The notes beneath the pieces are model-generated. The model ran no database searches and was not told the DNA's origin. It worked only from the letters and a program-made list of their open reading frames with translations. This document shows positions 47,939-55,880 of a stretch of DNA of 64,000 bases, piece by piece. Position 1 is the first letter of the stretch, and every line of letters begins with the position of its first letter. A program made the position numbers and the translations under genes. Source of the stretch: a virus; IMG/VR virus record IMGVR_UViG_3300045115_000211, positions 49,195-113,194 of that record, one strand, 5' to 3'.

Positions 47939-48241
47939 GTGAGGCACGAGTGCAAGGGCTGCGGCGGGACGTTCGACTCCGGCGCCGGGCAGATGGTCAG
48001 GCGCAAGGGGGAGTGGATCTGCGCCGGCTGCTACTCGCCCCGGGTGGACGGGCTTGCGCCGAGGGCGGAGAGGGCGGGCGCGAGGATCGGCCCGTCCGTG
48101 AGGGGCAGGCTGGGCAAGCCGGAGCCGGTCGTGGACGGGTCGAGGCCAGCGGCGCAGGCGAAGCCGGCTGCGCAGGCGAAGCCGGATGCCGCTCCGGTCG
48201 GCGAGGTGGACTTCTGGCAGGGCGACGACTTCTGGGGATGA
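47939..48241 (+). CDS. 100-aa zinc-finger protein with acidic-aromatic tail
   Basis: Leaderless GTG start. CKGCGG near residue 5 and CAGC near residue 29 form a zinc ribbon, then a Pro/Ala/Lys linker (AAQAKPAAQAKPDAAP) and a tail DFWQGDDFWG reminiscent of SSB-type protein-docking tails. Overlaps the next gene by ATGA. Confidence 0.55.
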   Translation: MRHECKGCGGTFDSGAGQMVRRKGEWICAGCYSPRVDGLAPRAERAGARIGPSVRGRLGKPEPVVDGSRPAAQAKPAAQAKPDAAPVGEVDFWQGDDFWG

Positions 48242-48498
48242 CGATGGGCAAGGCGTTGGGAATCGCGATTCTTCTGGCGGGGCTGGCGCTGCTGGCCACG
48301 TGCGCCATCGACCTCGCTTCCAGGATGTCGGACGACCGCGCCGCCCACGAGGGGCTGGCGGCCGCGGCCAGGGAAGAGGGCTATGCCGAGTGCCTGTCCG
48401 ACGTGCTCGGGGTGGTGTCGGACGGCGGCGGCATCGACGAGGTGCTCGCCTTCGCGAGGTCGAGGGCCGACGGCATCTCGAAGGGGGAGCCGCGGTGA
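48238..48498 (+). CDS. Single-pass membrane protein, 86 aa
   Basis: ATGA start (a second ATG two codons later). The hydrophobic segment ALGIAILLAGLALLATCAI (~5-23) is followed by an acidic helical domain. Overlaps galE by GTGA. Confidence 0.55.
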   Translation: MTMGKALGIAILLAGLALLATCAIDLASRMSDDRAAHEGLAAAAREEGYAECLSDVLGVVSDGGGIDEVLAFARSRADGISKGEPR

Positions 48499-49448
48499 GG
48501 ATCCTGGTCACCGGCGGCGCCGGCTACGTGGGCAGCGTCGTGACGAGGCTCCTGCTCGACCGCGGCCACGAGGTGGCGGTGCTGGACAACCTTGAGGCCG
48601 GGCACAGGAAGGCCATCGACCCGAGGGCGGCGTTCCTGGAGGGCGACCTGCGTCGCACGGACGACGCCTCCGACGTCGTGGAGATCGTCACGGGGCTCAG
48701 GCCGGAGGCGGTGGTCCACATGGCGGCGTACGCCCTGGTCGGCGAGTCCGTCCTGAACCCGTGGATGTACCTGAACAACAACGTCGGCGGCGGCGTGAAC
48801 CTGCTGCACGCGATGTGGGTGTCGGGGTGCCGCCGGATCGTGTTCTCTTCGAGCTGCGCCACGTACGGGAACCCGGACTTCCTGCCCATCACGGAGGCGC
48901 ATCGCCAGGCCCCTGTCAGCCCCTACGGGGAGTCGAAGCTGATGTTCGAGCGCATGCTCAGGGTGATGTCGGGGGAGATCCGCTCCACCTCGCTGCGGTA
49001 CTTCAACGCCTGCGGGGCGTGGGAGGGGCTGGGGGAGGACCACGATCCGGAGACCCACCTGGTCCCGAACGCGTGCAAGGCGGTCCTGGGGCAAGGCGAG
49101 CCCCTGGTGGTGCACGGGGACGGGTCGCAGGTGAGGGACTACGTCCACGTGAGGGACATCGCCCAGGCGCACGTGCTCGCCCTTGAGCAGGACGTGGCGG
49201 GCGAGATGAACCTCGGCACCGGGATCGGGCACAGCGTGTCGGAGGTCGTCGCCGCGGTGTCGGCCGCGGCCGGCCGAGAGGTCCCCCTCCGCTTCGGGCC
49301 GCCCCGTCCGGGCGATCCGTCGAGGCTGGTCGCCGACCCTCGGCTCGCCGTCGAGAGGCTCTCGTGGCGCCCGTCCATCCCCCTGGAGGAGAGCGTGAGG
49401 TCGGCCCTCGAATGGCACGGGTCCCGCCCCAGGGGATATGGGGGTTGA
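48495..49448 (+). CDS. galE: UDP-glucose 4-epimerase (GalE-like)
   Basis: 317 residues from GTG. NAD-binding GGAGYVGS at 7-14, SSSCATYG near 118-125, catalytic YGESK at 144-148, and RDYVHVRD with C-terminal sugar-binding region, an extended SDR epimerase of normal length. It interconverts UDP-glucose and UDP-galactose in the cytoplasm. In phage it may alter surface glycans or supply sugars for DNA or capsid modification. The TGA stop lies in the next promoter's -35. Confidence 0.88.
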   Translation: MRILVTGGAGYVGSVVTRLLLDRGHEVAVLDNLEAGHRKAIDPRAAFLEGDLRRTDDASDVVEIVTGLRPEAVVHMAAYALVGESVLNPWMYLNNNVGGGVNLLHAMWVSGCRRIVFSSSCATYGNPDFLPITEAHRQAPVSPYGESKLMFERMLRVMSGEIRSTSLRYFNACGAWEGLGEDHDPETHLVPNACKAVLGQGEPLVVHGDGSQVRDYVHVRDIAQAHVLALEQDVAGEMNLGTGIGHSVSEVVAAVSAAAGREVPLRFGPPRPGDPSRLVADPRLAVERLSWRPSIPLEESVRSALEWHGSRPRGYGG

Positions 49449-49473
49449 CTCCCCACCCACCTTCCGGCATGAT
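49445..49473 (+). promoter_or_regulatory. Promoter TTGACT-17-CATGAT
   Basis: -35 TTGACT 49445-49450, -10 CATGAT 49468-49473. The TGA in the -35 ends galE. Leader ~48 bases to 49528. Confidence 0.72.
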
Positions 49474-49527
49474 GTGTGGCGAGTCAAGGACGGGAAGGCC
49501 GTCCGCAACACAAGGAAGGAGCGACGG

Positions 49528-49992
49528 ATGAATGGCAAGCGCGAGGTGAGTCGGGATTCGGTGCTGGCGGCGATCGCCGCGGGCGCCAAGAGCGTGACGG
49601 CCATCGGGCTGGCGCACGGGTACGGGAAGCCGGTGTCGGGCGCCGTGACGGCGCGGATCCGCGGGCTGGTCCCCGACGTGGCGGACCGCATCGCCGGCAA
49701 GGTGGCCGAGCCGAAGCCCGCCGTGCAGGTGGAGCAGCGCAAGGAGTACCGCGGCGAGGTCTACGGGAAGGTCTTCGCCGAGGCGGTGCGGGTCGGCGCC
49801 GAGCAGGGCGAGCAGCCCCGCAAGGCGGTGGTGGCGGTCGTGTCGCGGAAGACCGGGCTGGCCGAGACGCAGGTTTCGTTCGCCCTCCAGGTCTTCACGA
49901 CCCCGAAGCACCAGTCGAACATGGGCCGCAGCCGCAACGCGGCCACGCGGCGCGGGCACGTCCTGCTCGTGGCGTCCGAGGCAGAGGGCTGA
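49528..49992 (+). CDS. DNA-binding-like protein sharing its C-terminal domain with the 53763 product
   Basis: 154 residues; AAGGAGCGACGG before ATG. The N-terminal half looks like an HTH (SVTAIGLAHGYGKPVSGAVT). The C-terminal domain (KAVVAVVSRKTGLAETQVSF ... TTPKHQSNMGRSRNA) is similar to the end of the GHKL protein (VTGKSVESLAMSLQVLMNP, NHKSNGGKSRA), a shared module. After the stop, 49993-50136 holds no supported gene. Confidence 0.55.
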   Translation: MNGKREVSRDSVLAAIAAGAKSVTAIGLAHGYGKPVSGAVTARIRGLVPDVADRIAGKVAEPKPAVQVEQRKEYRGEVYGKVFAEAVRVGAEQGEQPRKAVVAVVSRKTGLAETQVSFALQVFTTPKHQSNMGRSRNAATRRGHVLLVASEAEG

Positions 49993-50136
49993 CTTTGACC
50001 CAATCCCGATCCTGGCCCCAACGTGGCCCGTCCCTCCGGGGACATCAGCGGTCGCAGGGTGCTGGGAGAAGGGGGCGGGTTTTCTTCCGGCGCAAGCCGG
50101 GGTGGTGGAGGTCGGACGGGAAACCGTCGACCCTGG

Positions 50137-50170
50137 GAGGGCGGGAGGGCAACCTCCCGCCCTCTCTTTT
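50137..50170 (+). terminator. Rho-independent terminator
   Basis: Perfect 12-bp stem (50137-50148 and 50153-50164), GCAA loop, followed by TCTTTT. It ends the 49528 transcript just before the promoter at 50175. Confidence 0.88.
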
Positions 50171-50174
50171 GGCC

Positions 50175-50203
50175 TTGACTCCGTGGCGGCGGAGTGGCAC
50201 AAT
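50175..50203 (+). promoter_or_regulatory. Promoter TTGACT-17-CACAAT
   Basis: -35 TTGACT 50175-50180, -10 CACAAT 50198-50203, directly after the terminator; drives 50232. Confidence 0.72.
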
Positions 50204-50231
50204 GTCGTCCGAGCCAAGCCGGAGGCTTCTC

Positions 50232-50738
50232 ATGCTGGACGTGGTAGAAAGGCTTCCCGAGGGGGTGGAGATCTCGCGCCACCTGTGCGACAAGGCCCGC
50301 AAGCGCCGTCGCGGGAAGAGGAGGCATGCCTTCTTCCGGGTGTCCGTCTATGGGCGCCCGTTCTTCGTCCCCATCACCAGCGAGGCGTGGGACCTGCTTG
50401 GGCTGTCCGACTCCGACTTCGCGGAGGGCGACGACGAGGACCAGTCGGGCAAGGCGATCAGGACTGTGGAGTGCCGCAAGCCGGGCGTCGAGGACCTGCT
50501 CCGCCAGATCATCGACGCGATCTCCCTGCAGGTGAGGGACAACGTGCTGGACGGGATCGAGCGGTCGGTGATGGACGAGGTGACGTCGCGCCTGGAGCAG
50601 GCCCTGCGCGCCCCGATCCGCGCGTCGATCGAGGGCGCGGCCGACGAGCGTCTCAAGAGGGCCCTCCCGGAGGCTCATCCTCCGAGGCCATTGCCGCCAA
50701 TGACGGGGGTCAAGGAGGACGGCGATGGGCAAGGCTGA
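50232..50738 (+). CDS. Unrecognised 168-aa protein
   Basis: GGAGGCTTCTC before ATG. A basic stretch (CDKARKRRRGKRRHAFFRV), a beta segment and a C-terminal long helix (DNVLDGIERSVMDEVTSRLE). Overlaps the next gene by 14 bases. No family recognised. Confidence 0.55.
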   Translation: MLDVVERLPEGVEISRHLCDKARKRRRGKRRHAFFRVSVYGRPFFVPITSEAWDLLGLSDSDFAEGDDEDQSGKAIRTVECRKPGVEDLLRQIIDAISLQVRDNVLDGIERSVMDEVTSRLEQALRAPIRASIEGAADERLKRALPEAHPPRPLPPMTGVKEDGDGQG

Positions 50739-50868
50739 GGACAGGCTGATGGACGAGGCGCGGGAGATGCTCGACGACGCCCGCAGGATGCTCGACGACT
50801 CCTCCAGGAGCCTCGAAGGGTTCCGGGCCGAGCTGGTCGACGCGTCAGCGGCGCGCCAGCGCGACTGA
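50725..50868 (+). CDS. 47-aa coiled-coil miniprotein
   Basis: CAAGGAGGACGGCG before ATG. Repeats of AREMLDDARRMLDDSSRSLE with hydrophobics at heptad spacing suggest a short coiled coil. Its stop precedes a GGGAGG ribosome site of the next gene. Function unknown. Confidence 0.5.
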   Translation: MGKAEDRLMDEAREMLDDARRMLDDSSRSLEGFRAELVDASAARQRD

Positions 50869-50881
50869 CGGGGAGGATGAG

Positions 50882-51064
50882 ATGAAGGCGAAGGCAAGGG
50901 TCGGGAGGCCGAGGACGAGGGATCCGCGGGGGCGGGTCCACAACTTCCGGCTGACGGAGGACGAGGCGAGGACTTTCCGCGCGAACGTCCTCGTGAGGGG
51001 CTCCACGATCAGCAGGGTGATCCGCGAGCGGATCGCGGACCTGCTGGTCGCGCGAGCGGGATGA
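50882..51064 (+). CDS. Ribbon-helix-helix DNA-binding protein, 60 aa
   Basis: GGGGAGGATGAG before ATG. A basic N-terminal arm (KARVGRPRTRDPRGR), a strand (VHNFRLTEDE) and two helices with the turn RGSTISRVIRERIADLL match the RHH fold. Likely transcription repressor of a nearby operon. Confidence 0.6.
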   Translation: MKAKARVGRPRTRDPRGRVHNFRLTEDEARTFRANVLVRGSTISRVIRERIADLLVARAG

Positions 51065-51109
51065 CGGAACACGCCGCCCCGAACGCGGGGAGCAACGAAG
51101 GAGGCCAGG

Positions 51110-51498
51110 ATGAGATACGGGACATGGGGACGCGAATGGACGGACAGCACGATCATACCGCGGGAGGCCCTGGAGGAGGGCAAGCTCCTGCCGTGGATGC
51201 GTCAGGACGACCGACTAGGGAGATGCGGCGCGACTTCGAGGAGGCCATCGCCGGCTTCAGGAAGGCCGCGGCGGAGCGCGCCCGCGCCGAGCGCGCGTCC
51301 GGGAAGGCGCCGGAGCGCAAGCCCGACGATCCCGTCGCCCCCGTCGGGGAGTGGAGGAAGGGGGAGCCCCTCAAGCTCCTCAGGGTCAGCGTCACGGGGC
51401 GCTCGAACTTCGGCGTGCTGATGGCGGCCGCGTTCAGGCTGCTCTTCACGGGCAGGACCACGTTCACCTTCAGGAAGCCGGTGAGGGAGACGACGTGA
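51110..51498 (+). CDS. Frame-broken gene, ~128 aa
   Basis: A strong ribosome site (AAGGAGGCCAGG) precedes ATG 51110 (MRYGTWGREWTDSTIIPREA ... LLPWMRQD). From ~51205 the sensible frame is -1 (SGRPTREMRRDFEEAIAGFR ... TFTFRKPVRETT) to 51498; the original frame runs as noise to 51421. Alternatively two overlapping genes (51110 and 51222). Function unknown. Confidence 0.45.
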
Positions 51499-52300
51499 GC
51501 ATTTTGCGCAAGAGACCGATTCGAGGTGGCGACCGATGAAGGGCTTCGTACACCTTGGCGCCCTCCCTGACGTTGAAGTGAACGGATTGGTATGTCTTGG
51601 CGTCGCGGAGAAATCCCGTGGCTTCGGATGTCCTCCAGCACCAGTCCCTGAAGGAACGGATGACGCTGGCGTTGCCGGTGAGGCCGATCCTCCTGACGGT
51701 CGCACTGTTTGCGTCACGCATGACATAGCCATCCCCGTCCACAAGCCCGCGGTAATAGAACTCTTCGAGTTCAGTGCCGGAAAGCCAGTTCGGAACGACT
51801 CCGACCCATGTCTTCCTCGGCACGACTCCCCATTCCTCCAGGTCCGCCACCATCCTGCGGCTGCAGATTCGCACCGTGACGAACTCCAGCAGCCTGCCTT
51901 CGGGGAACGTCTTGTTTGGCTTGGTCATCCTTTTCAACACCCCGATCGGACCAGAATATCCGGCAAACGACTTGAGCCCTTTGGCGACATCCACGTCCTT
52001 GGAAAGGATCATCAGGGACATGAGATGCCATCTCGGGTCGATGCTTCCGTCGGCCATAAGGAACCCAGCGTAGTACGCCGCTTCCGGGGTTCGTTGGGAG
52101 AAAGCGTCTTGGCGGCATTCATACCTTCGACGTTCGGCTGGTTGCCTCCTTGGGATGCCATGGGCGGAGAGGATTGTCCTGATCTTCTCCCTCGACACTC
52201 CGAGCCTCATTCCGACTTGCGGAAGCGTCATCCCTTCTTTGTACAATCCGATGGCGACATTGTGGTCTGGCTCGCGCCCGCATTGCTGTGATTCATTCAT
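51470..52300 (-). CDS. LAGLIDADG homing endonuclease
   Basis: Minus strand, 276 residues from ATG 52300. An N-terminal HTH-like segment (MTLPQVGMRLGVSREKIRTI) and two LAGLIDADG helices, AYYAGFLMADGSI and FYYRGLVDGDGYV, each with the catalytic Asp. It ends 29 bases inside the 3' end of the upstream + gene. Site-specific endonuclease that mobilises its own gene. Confidence 0.82.
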   Translation of the reverse strand: MNESQQCGREPDHNVAIGLYKEGMTLPQVGMRLGVSREKIRTILSAHGIPRRQPAERRRYECRQDAFSQRTPEAAYYAGFLMADGSIDPRWHLMSLMILSKDVDVAKGLKSFAGYSGPIGVLKRMTKPNKTFPEGRLLEFVTVRICSRRMVADLEEWGVVPRKTWVGVVPNWLSGTELEEFYYRGLVDGDGYVMRDANSATVRRIGLTGNASVIRSFRDWCWRTSEATGFLRDAKTYQSVHFNVREGAKVYEALHRSPPRIGLLRKMLTSSPSPAS

Positions 52301-52355
52301 AACTGGTTTTTCAACAATGAAGACAAGAAACCCCTTCTTTTGAGGAGACTGTATA

Positions 52356-52625
52356 ATGAGTGTGAACGCATGCGTGGGTGGCGAGCAGCACAATTTCAAG
52401 CCGATGCTGGTCGAGACGGCGCCGCCGTCCATCGATGAACTGCAGGCGGTGGGGGTCAACGACGGCGGGGATCCGGGGGACGAGATGTCGTTCGACGCCG
52501 ACGACCGCGTGAAGCTGATCCTGGCGATGAGCCGCAGGCGGTACAATGTGGTCTGCGAGGCGTGCGGCGCGATCGCCTGCGCGTTCTCGGGCAAGGTGGA
52601 AGGCGACGATGGGACTGCCGGCTAA
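52356..52625 (+). CDS. 89-aa zinc-ribbon protein
   Basis: GAGGAGACTGTATA before ATG. The C-terminus has VVCEACGAIACAF, half of a zinc ribbon, with an acidic centre. Overlaps the next gene by 17 bases. Confidence 0.55.
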   Translation: MSVNACVGGEQHNFKPMLVETAPPSIDELQAVGVNDGGDPGDEMSFDADDRVKLILAMSRRRYNVVCEACGAIACAFSGKVEGDDGTAG

Positions 52626-53082
52626 CGTCACGGTCATCCAGGTCAGCCCGGAGATGGTGCAGGTCTCTGGGTGGGCCACGGAGCCGTTCGTGATGACCGA
52701 GGCGTCCGCCAGGCGGAACCTCGAACGGGTCCGCTCCAGGCGCGCGTCGTACGCGACGCCCCAGGACTACGAGCGGCACCTGTCGGTGCCCTTGGAGGCG
52801 ATGAGGCTGATGGGCTGGGAGGTGCCGCCCGACCAGTCGGTCGTGCCGCCCAAGCCCGAGGCGGCCGTGGCTCCTGCGGCGCCTGCGACGCCGGCGTCGC
52901 CTGACGTCCATCCGCCTGCTCTGCCTGCTCCGCCCGCCGTGGCCGTCGAGCCCACTCCAGCCCCCCAGATGGAGTTCAGGTTCGACGAACCCGCCAAGCC
53001 GTCCCCTGCGGAAGGCAGTGGGGACGGAGGCAAGTCCTGGGTCGACGAGATGGTATCGTCCGAGAAGCCGAGTCAAGTCTGA
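52609..53082 (+). CDS. 157-aa protein with Pro/Ala-rich linker and acidic tail
   Basis: AAGGCGACG before ATG. A folded N-terminal ~80 residues (MGLPANVTVIQVSPEMVQVS), then a Pro/Ala linker (~85-125), then an amphipathic acidic tail (MEFRFDEPAKP, WVDEMVSSEK). Such tails often bind partners. Function unknown. The last 10 bases are overlapped by the minus-strand HNH gene. Confidence 0.5.
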   Translation: MGLPANVTVIQVSPEMVQVSGWATEPFVMTEASARRNLERVRSRRASYATPQDYERHLSVPLEAMRLMGWEVPPDQSVVPPKPEAAVAPAAPATPASPDVHPPALPAPPAVAVEPTPAPQMEFRFDEPAKPSPAEGSGDGGKSWVDEMVSSEKPSQV

Positions 53083-53639
53083 TGTCCAACCACGGAGTGG
53101 GCGTGGACACAAGCCACCCAATCGAGGAACTCTTCACGTGTTCTGTCCAATTTTGCGTAGTTGCACCATTTGCAACACGGAACACAATTGGATGGCACAT
53201 ACCCGACCATCGGGTTTAGACGGTCTATCCCGTTGTGGACGTAAACGCCATGGTACCTGTCATGGCTCGTTCCTGATCGTTGAGATGGCTGTTGGCCACA
53301 GTAATAGCACGGCGACGACGTGAGGACGGCGAATGACTCGCGATCGATGCCGAATTCTAGCCGTCGTCTCTTGGCTTGAGACTTGTAGGAGTTGAAGAGT
53401 TTGTGGAAAGATGCCGCTCTTTCGCCCAACGAGAACTTCCGACCGATCTTCGCAGCCTCCTCTCTTTGCAGGCATCCGCAACTGCGTGACCGACCCCATC
53501 TGACGTCCTTTTCCGTGCCACATTCGCATCGGCATCTGCACCACCTGTGGCCGCTCCCGTCAAGTCCGAGGATTGAGATTGCCGTCCAGCGACCAAAAAG
53601 AGACCCGACTTCTGGATGATTCGTTCGTCCCCTTCTCAT
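53073..53639 (-). CDS. HNH homing endonuclease
   Basis: Minus strand, 188 residues; CAGGAGGTCGC before ATG. The N-terminal zinc-finger-like WCRCRCECGTEKDVRWGRSR and GCLQ region is typical of phage HNH proteins with AP2-like DNA binding; the C-terminal nuclease has CYYCGQ, HNGIDRLNPMVGYVPSNCVP and CKWCNYAKLDRTREEF. A free-standing mobile gene between 53082 and the GHKL gene. Confidence 0.8.
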   Translation of the reverse strand: MRRGRTNHPEVGSLFGRWTAISILGLDGSGHRWCRCRCECGTEKDVRWGRSRSCGCLQREEAAKIGRKFSLGERAASFHKLFNSYKSQAKRRRLEFGIDRESFAVLTSSPCYYCGQQPSQRSGTSHDRYHGVYVHNGIDRLNPMVGYVPSNCVPCCKWCNYAKLDRTREEFLDWVACVHAHSVVGHQT

Positions 53640-53698
53640 GCGACCTCCTGTGGTTCGGGAACCATTATGTTATTCCCGTGACTTTCTCCATTCCCTGC

Positions 53699-53727
53699 TT
53701 GACTTCCTTGCGAGGTTGTGGCATCAT
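53699..53727 (+). promoter_or_regulatory. Promoter TTGACT-17-CATCAT
   Basis: -35 TTGACT 53699-53704, -10 CATCAT 53722-53727; drives the GHKL gene at 53763. Confidence 0.72.
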
Positions 53728-53762
53728 CAGTGTCGTTCGTTAGCCAAGAAAGGACCATTGAC

Positions 53763-55802
53763 ATGCGAGAGACACGCCAGTTCAAGATGCACCCCCATCT
53801 CCTGCTTGACGTCATGCGCAGGCAGGCGGGATCGATCTCAAAGGCCTGCTTGGAAGGCATCATGAATTCCGTCGATGCTGGGGCCACGCGGTGCGACCTG
53901 ACCCTGACATCAACAACCCTCACGATCAGCGACGATGGGCGTGGCCTGCGCAACAGGGACGAGATTGTCCGTTGGTGGGAGGTCTTTGGCCAGCCGCACG
54001 AGGCTGACGAAGGCAAGACGTATGGTGCGTTCCGGATGGGACGGGGGCAGATCTTCTCGTTCGGGCACAACACATGGCGGAGTTCCAAGTTCCTGATGCT
54101 GGTCGACATCAAGACCAAGGGCCTGGATTACCAGCTCTCGTGCGACGAGAAGGAAGTGAATGGTTGCCATATCAATGTCGCCCTGTATGACCCCCTGTTG
54201 CCGAGCGACCTGCATGGCACGATCAGGGAAATCGAGAAGATGGCGAAGTACGTCCCGCTTACACTGTCCCTGAACGGCAAGGTCGTGTCGGTCGATCCGT
54301 CCAAGGAAAAGTGGGACCACGTGACGGACGAGGCGTACGTCAGGCTCCGCGACGGGTCGACCCTCGCCGTCTACAACCTCGGCGTGTGGGTCAAGGACTT
54401 CGGCAACTGGCAGTTCGGCTGCGGGGGCGTGGTCGTGTCCCGCCAGCAGCTCCGCCTCAACTTCGCCCGCAACGAGATCATGGAAAAGGACTGCGCCGTG
54501 TGGCGCAAGGTGCGCAGGCTGGTCGACCAGAAGGCGACGGAGCGCAACAAGCGCAAGCCGACGCTGGACGACGGCGAGCGGCAGAGGCTCGCCGAGCAGG
54601 TCGCCAACGGCGAGATCGAGTCTAGCGAGGCCGCCGACCTCAAGATCTTCACGGACGTCAGCGGGCGGCACCTGTCCGCCAGCCAGCTCGCCCGCAGCAG
54701 GAACGGCGGGAACCTGACGGTCGCCCCGAAGGGGGACAGGCTCGGCGACAAGCTCCACCAGAGCGGGGCGTACTTCGTGATGGCGGAGGAGACCATCGAG
54801 CGGTTCGGCTGCGACGGGCTGAAGGGGCTGGTCAGGATCGTGCAGTCCAACTGCGGGATCAGGTACTACAAGCCAGAGATCGTGCCGTTCAGGGAAGCCA
54901 CGAAGGGGATGGACTCGAAGCACGTGATCCTCGACCCCAAGCAGTGGAACGCCAGGGAGAAGGCGTGGGTCGCCCTGATACAGGGCAACCAGCGGTCGCT
55001 GGCGTGGGGCTTCGTCCACGGCACGGACGCCGACTGGAACGAGGCGATGGGGGCGAGGCGCAAGGTGCTGGTCGGGGAGTCCGAGTCCGCCGACGGCTGG
55101 ACGGACGGCTCGACCTACGTGGCGTACTCGCGCAGGTTCCTCCAGTACCTCCAGTTCTCGATGAGGGGGGCGATGCAGGTCGCGGAGCTCGCCCTGCACG
55201 AGCAGTGCCACGACGACGAGGACGTGGGGACGCACGTCCACGGCCCCGACTTCTACCAGCGGTTCCACGACTGCGTGGCGGGCGCGAGGGAGATGGCGTA
55301 CGCCATCTTCATGGAGATGCCGAAGGTCGTGGAGCAGCACGGCAGGAGCCTCAACTCGTGGATCCTCAAGCAGAAGGACGCCGAGGCGAAGCTGGCGGCG
55401 GCGAAGGCGAGGCATCCGAAGGTCGCGGGGGACGAGCAGCAGCCCATACCCATCGATCCGAAGCCCGCTGTCACGAAGCCCGAGCCGAAGCCCGAGCAGA
55501 GGCCGGAGGGAGTGGCGGCGAGCGCCGTCAAGGTCACGGCAGTCCAGGCGCAGGGCGGCAACCCCTACAAGGCGTCGTCCTCGTACGGCGTCCTGTTCGC
55601 CCTCGGCAGCCAGAAGGATTGGAAGCGGGACGAGTTGCTGGAGGCGGCTTCCCGCGTGACGGGAAAGAGCGTCGAGTCGCTGGCGATGTCCCTGCAGGTC
55701 CTGATGAACCCGAACCACAAGTCCAACGGCGGCAAGAGCCGCGCCGTGCGCGACGGCGAGTTGGTGAGGCTGGTCAGGGCGTCGTTGACAGAGGCGGCGT
55801 GA
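53763..55802 (+). CDS. GHKL-type ATPase with an embedded HExxH metallopeptidase-like motif
   Basis: 679 residues. The N-terminal GHKL/Hsp90-like ATPase has EGIMNSVDAGA (N box, ~31-41), SDDGRGL (G1, ~56-62) and FRMGRGQIFSFG (G2, ~90-101). Near 473-500, ELALHEQCHDD with a later HVHGPDF gives HExxH plus a third His, as in SprT-like zincins. The last ~80 residues are shared with the 49528 product. Such GHKL proteins include phage rIIA-like and MORC-like families; this combination is unfamiliar. AAGAAAGGACC before ATG. Confidence 0.75.
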   Translation: MRETRQFKMHPHLLLDVMRRQAGSISKACLEGIMNSVDAGATRCDLTLTSTTLTISDDGRGLRNRDEIVRWWEVFGQPHEADEGKTYGAFRMGRGQIFSFGHNTWRSSKFLMLVDIKTKGLDYQLSCDEKEVNGCHINVALYDPLLPSDLHGTIREIEKMAKYVPLTLSLNGKVVSVDPSKEKWDHVTDEAYVRLRDGSTLAVYNLGVWVKDFGNWQFGCGGVVVSRQQLRLNFARNEIMEKDCAVWRKVRRLVDQKATERNKRKPTLDDGERQRLAEQVANGEIESSEAADLKIFTDVSGRHLSASQLARSRNGGNLTVAPKGDRLGDKLHQSGAYFVMAEETIERFGCDGLKGLVRIVQSNCGIRYYKPEIVPFREATKGMDSKHVILDPKQWNAREKAWVALIQGNQRSLAWGFVHGTDADWNEAMGARRKVLVGESESADGWTDGSTYVAYSRRFLQYLQFSMRGAMQVAELALHEQCHDDEDVGTHVHGPDFYQRFHDCVAGAREMAYAIFMEMPKVVEQHGRSLNSWILKQKDAEAKLAAAKARHPKVAGDEQQPIPIDPKPAVTKPEPKPEQRPEGVAASAVKVTAVQAQGGNPYKASSSYGVLFALGSQKDWKRDELLEAASRVTGKSVESLAMSLQVLMNPNHKSNGGKSRAVRDGELVRLVRASLTEAA

Positions 55803-55808
55803 TGGTGG

Positions 55809-55837
55809 TTGACAAGGTGGCGCGAACGTGGTAGGAT
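55809..55837 (+). promoter_or_regulatory. Promoter TTGACA-17-TAGGAT
   Basis: -35 TTGACA 55809-55814, -10 TAGGAT 55832-55837, starting 7 bases after the GHKL stop; drives 55881. Confidence 0.75.
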
Positions 55838-55880
55838 GTGTGTCGATCGGCAACGTAGGCATAAGGAAAGGAGCGACTGG

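Noticed and set aside
45563-48511. Very long antisense open frame (982 codons)
   Set aside because: An Arg/Pro/Ala/His-rich shadow of G-rich + strand genes with good starts and ribosome sites; high GC makes such frames common. The same applies to the long antisense frame at 58969-61899.
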